This document shows positions 6,144-8,546 of a DNA stretch of 8,546 nucleotides, in pieces (the first letter of the stretch is position 1; the number at the start of each line of letters is the position of its first letter). Source of the stretch: Nitrospinaceae bacterium (GTDB lineage: Bacteria > Nitrospinota > Nitrospinia > Nitrospinales > Nitrospinaceae); assembly GCA_029261615.1 (NCBI GenBank), contig JAJDAX010000233.1:1-8546 (forward strand). Direction: 5' to 3'. A program made the position numbers and the translations under genes. The notes under the pieces were generated by a model, which saw only the letters and a list, made by a program, of their open reading frames with translations, searched no databases and was not told where the DNA came from.

Positions 6144-6172
6144 TTGACTATGCCGGTTCCGGATTTTATTTA
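6144..6172 (+). promoter_or_regulatory. Candidate promoter for clpB
   Basis: Two overlapping TTGACT hexamers (6139-6144 and 6144-6149) match the -35 consensus at five of six positions. Seventeen bases after the second is TATTTA (6167-6172), a poor -10 match. The spacer holds CCGGTTCCGG (6153-6162). I see no CIRCE element and no convincing heat-shock sigma32 box in 6055-6206. The clpB ribosome site GGAGA (6196-6200) lies six bases before the ATG. Confidence 0.35.
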
Positions 6173-6206
6173 TTGATAGAAGTTAATTCTGGCACGGAGA
6201 CTGATT

Positions 6207-8546
6207 ATGCGATTCGATAAATTTACTCTTAAATTGCAGGAAGCGGTTCAAAAAGCTCAAGCGCTATGTGAGAAAGAGCGGCATCAGGCTATGGAGGCAG
6301 AGCACCTTGCTTTTACATTATTGGAAGATCAGGATTCCATTGCCCATGTTCTGCTCAATAAAACAGGGATTGAGGTTTCTCGAATAAAAGAAGAACTGTC
6401 TTCGGGCATTGCAAAGTTTCCTTGTCTTGAATCTTCCAATTTTCAGGTTTATCTTTCCGAAACATTCAAGAAAAACATGGACGATGCTTTTAATGCTGCT
6501 CAACAATTGCACGATGAATTCGTCAGTGCAGAACATATAATCCTTGGGGCGTTAGAGGATAAAAATAATCGTGTTGGAAAAATACTAACATCTCATGGAT
6601 TAACAGCAGAGAAAGTTCTTCAGGCGCTAACTGAAATCCGCGGATCGCAAAGGATAACGGATCCCTCGCCAGAGGAAAAATTTCAGGTTCTGGATAAATA
6701 TTGCATAGACTTGAACCAACGTGCGCTTGCAGGAAAAGTTGACCCTGTGATTGGGCGCGATACTGAAATCAGGAGAGTGGTTCAGGTGTTGTCCCGCCGG
6801 ACCAAGAATAATCCTGTTTTGATCGGTGAGCCTGGTGTAGGCAAGACGGCAATAGTTGAAGGCCTTGCTCAGAGAATAGTTCATGGTGATGTCCCGGAAA
6901 GCCTAAAAGAAAAACGCATTCTTTCCCTTGATTTAGCATCCTTGATTGCTGGAACCAAGTATAGAGGCGAATTTGAAGATCGACTAAAGGCCGTTCTAAA
7001 AGAGATCCATGATTCCAATGGAGAAATCATTTTATTCATCGATGAATTGCATACATTGGTGGGGGCGGGTTCCGCTGAGGGTTCCATGGATGCCTCAAAT
7101 ATGTTGAAACCTGCACTGGCAAGGGGAGAACTTCGTTGTGTTGGGGCCACAACCCTTGAGGAATACAGGAAGCACATCGAAAAAGACGCGGCTCTGGAGC
7201 GCCGATTTCAACCCGTCACTGTAGGAGAGCCCAATGTGGAGGATACGATTTCTATTCTCCGTGGATTGAAGGAAAAATATGAAATCCACCATGGGGTCCG
7301 GATTCAGGATGCGGCCATTATCTCCGCTGCCAAATTATCCCATCGTTATATTTCAGACCGGTTTCTTCCAGATAAGGCGATTGATCTAATCGATGAAGCC
7401 GCCTCGAGCCTTAGAATGCAGATAGACTCAGTTCCTGTCGAAGTCGACCAGGTACAACGTCGTGTCACTCAACTTGAAATTGAAAAAGAAGCCTTGAAAA
7501 AAGAAACGGATGTTAAGTCTCTTGAAAGAATCGAGAATATTAATTCTGAAGTAAGTATTCTAAAAGAAGAAGGAGATAAAAAACTTAAACAATGGGAACA
7601 AGAGAAAAAGTTGATCGGTGAGATCAGGAACCTCAATGAACAAATTGAAACTATAAAAGCGGAAACCGAGCGAGCTGAAAGGGAAGGGCAACTCGAACGA
7701 GCTGCCGAATTAAAATATGGTTCACTTCCCAGGCTTCATGGTGAGTTTGATAAGGCTAAGTCGCATCTTGTTGAACTTCAGGCCCAGAATAAAATATTAA
7801 ATGAAGAAGTTGGTGAAGATGAAATAGCGGAAATTGTTTCCCGGTGGACGGGCATCCCTGTTGAAAAAATGCTTCGATCCGATAGAAAACGATTTCTTGA
7901 TATGGAACAGGAGCTTCATAAACAGGTGGTGGGCCAGGATGATGCGGTTCGACTGGTGTCTTCTGCCATTCGAAGGGCGAGGGCTGGTCTTCAAGATTCC
8001 AACAGACCTATAGGGTCCTTCCTGTTTCTCGGTCCAACCGGGGTAGGCAAAACGCAATTAGCCCGTTCCCTCGCAGAATTTTTATTTGATGATTCCCAAG
8101 CTATGGTCCGGGTTGATATGTCGGAGTTTATGGAAAAACATTCTGTCGCAAGACTTATTGGAGCACCTCCTGGATATGTGGGGTATGACGAGGGTGGTTA
8201 TTTGACGGAGCGAATCAGACGTAAACCCTATTCTGTGATTCTATTTGATGAAATTGAAAAAGCTCACCCGGATGTTTTCAATCTCTTTCTTCAGATTCTT
8301 GACGACGGTCGATTGACGGATGGCCAGGGCAAAACGGTCGATTTCAAAAACTCAGTTATCCTGATGACATCGAATATCGCAGGAAAAATGATTCAGGATG
8401 CGGGTATGCAAATGGCGCATTTGAAAGAAAATGATTCCGAGCAGTGGAATGCAGGCCTCGAGAAAATTCAGGAGTCCGTTCGGCAGGAGGTGCGAAATCA
8501 TTTTCGTCCGGAATTTATCAACCGGATTGATGACATAATCATTTTC
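6207..8546 (+). CDS. clpB: ATP-dependent disaggregase ClpB (Hsp100), 3' end missing
   Basis: ClpB is a hexameric cytosolic AAA+ chaperone that, with DnaK, threads proteins out of aggregates. The first 780 codons are present and the frame is open to the window edge; family length implies some 80-90 residues are missing. The N-domain occupies about 1-145. AAA-1 has Walker A GEPGVGKT (207-214), pore Tyr252 in KYRGEF, Walker B Asp279-Glu280 and arginine fingers Arg332-Arg333. The middle coiled-coil domain spans roughly 412-530 and is rich in Glu and Lys; its presence separates ClpB from ClpA and ClpC. AAA-2 has Walker A GPTGVGKT (609-616), pore Tyr657 in GYVGYDEGG, Walker B Asp681-Glu682 and Arg773 in NRID. 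No ClpP-docking IGF/IGL loop is evident in AAA-2. ATG 6207 has a good GGAGA site and a standard MRFDKFT-type N-terminus. All catalytic residues visible are intact. Confidence 0.97.
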   Translation, partial: MRFDKFTLKLQEAVQKAQALCEKERHQAMEAEHLAFTLLEDQDSIAHVLLNKTGIEVSRIKEELSSGIAKFPCLESSNFQVYLSETFKKNMDDAFNAAQQLHDEFVSAEHIILGALEDKNNRVGKILTSHGLTAEKVLQALTEIRGSQRITDPSPEEKFQVLDKYCIDLNQRALAGKVDPVIGRDTEIRRVVQVLSRRTKNNPVLIGEPGVGKTAIVEGLAQRIVHGDVPESLKEKRILSLDLASLIAGTKYRGEFEDRLKAVLKEIHDSNGEIILFIDELHTLVGAGSAEGSMDASNMLKPALARGELRCVGATTLEEYRKHIEKDAALERRFQPVTVGEPNVEDTISILRGLKEKYEIHHGVRIQDAAIISAAKLSHRYISDRFLPDKAIDLIDEAASSLRMQIDSVPVEVDQVQRRVTQLEIEKEALKKETDVKSLERIENINSEVSILKEEGDKKLKQWEQEKKLIGEIRNLNEQIETIKAETERAEREGQLERAAELKYGSLPRLHGEFDKAKSHLVELQAQNKILNEEVGEDEIAEIVSRWTGIPVEKMLRSDRKRFLDMEQELHKQVVGQDDAVRLVSSAIRRARAGLQDSNRPIGSFLFLGPTGVGKTQLARSLAEFLFDDSQAMVRVDMSEFMEKHSVARLIGAPPGYVGYDEGGYLTERIRRKPYSVILFDEIEKAHPDVFNLFLQILDDGRLTDGQGKTVDFKNSVILMTSNIAGKMIQDAGMQMAHLKENDSEQWNAGLEKIQESVRQEVRNHFRPEFINRIDDIIIF

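Noticed and set aside
6055..6206. CIRCE (TTAGCACTC-N9-GAGTGCTAA) upstream of clpB
   Set aside because: The TTAGC-like bases in GATTAGCTAA do not extend to the CIRCE arms, and the spacer is three bases rather than nine.

Overview
The window reads as ordinary chromosomal DNA from a Gram-negative-type bacterium. It carries seven protein genes, all on the + strand, with short intergenic gaps. I see no IS element, phage gene, CRISPR array, tRNA, rRNA or toxin-antitoxin module. Codon usage and composition are mixed: about 58% GC in 1021-1080 and about 30% in 5521-5580. I cannot name the organism from sequence alone. An uncultured lineage near Nitrospinota or the former Deltaproteobacteria would fit the gene order, but that is only a guess.

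Region 1 (1-4181) is a threonine-branch amino-acid cluster. After a 295-base leader with no supported gene come an AlaC-type aminotransferase (296-1462), homoserine dehydrogenase with a C-terminal ACT domain (1519-2823), and threonine synthase (2820-4181). The last two overlap by ATGA. Hom makes homoserine and ThrC converts O-phosphohomoserine to threonine. The homoserine kinase step between them is not encoded here.

Region 2 (4182-6054) holds thioredoxin reductase (start most likely TTG 4272), a 105-residue stand-alone PilZ protein and a group I (trHbN-like) truncated haemoglobin. The pilZ upstream region has a consensus TATAAT and two directly abutting 14-base inverted repeats. pilZ and the globin are 24 bases apart and probably co-transcribed.

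Region 3 (6055-8546) is a 152-base intergenic stretch with a dyad and a candidate promoter, then the first 780 codons of clpB, which runs off the right edge.

No clearly new biological system is visible. The points most worth a second look are the paired dyads and PilZ-globin pairing at 5245-6054, the plant-type threonine synthase that keeps an N-terminal four-cysteine motif, the hairpin over the aminotransferase stop codon, and the missing Shine-Dalgarno of that gene with a short ORF just upstream.
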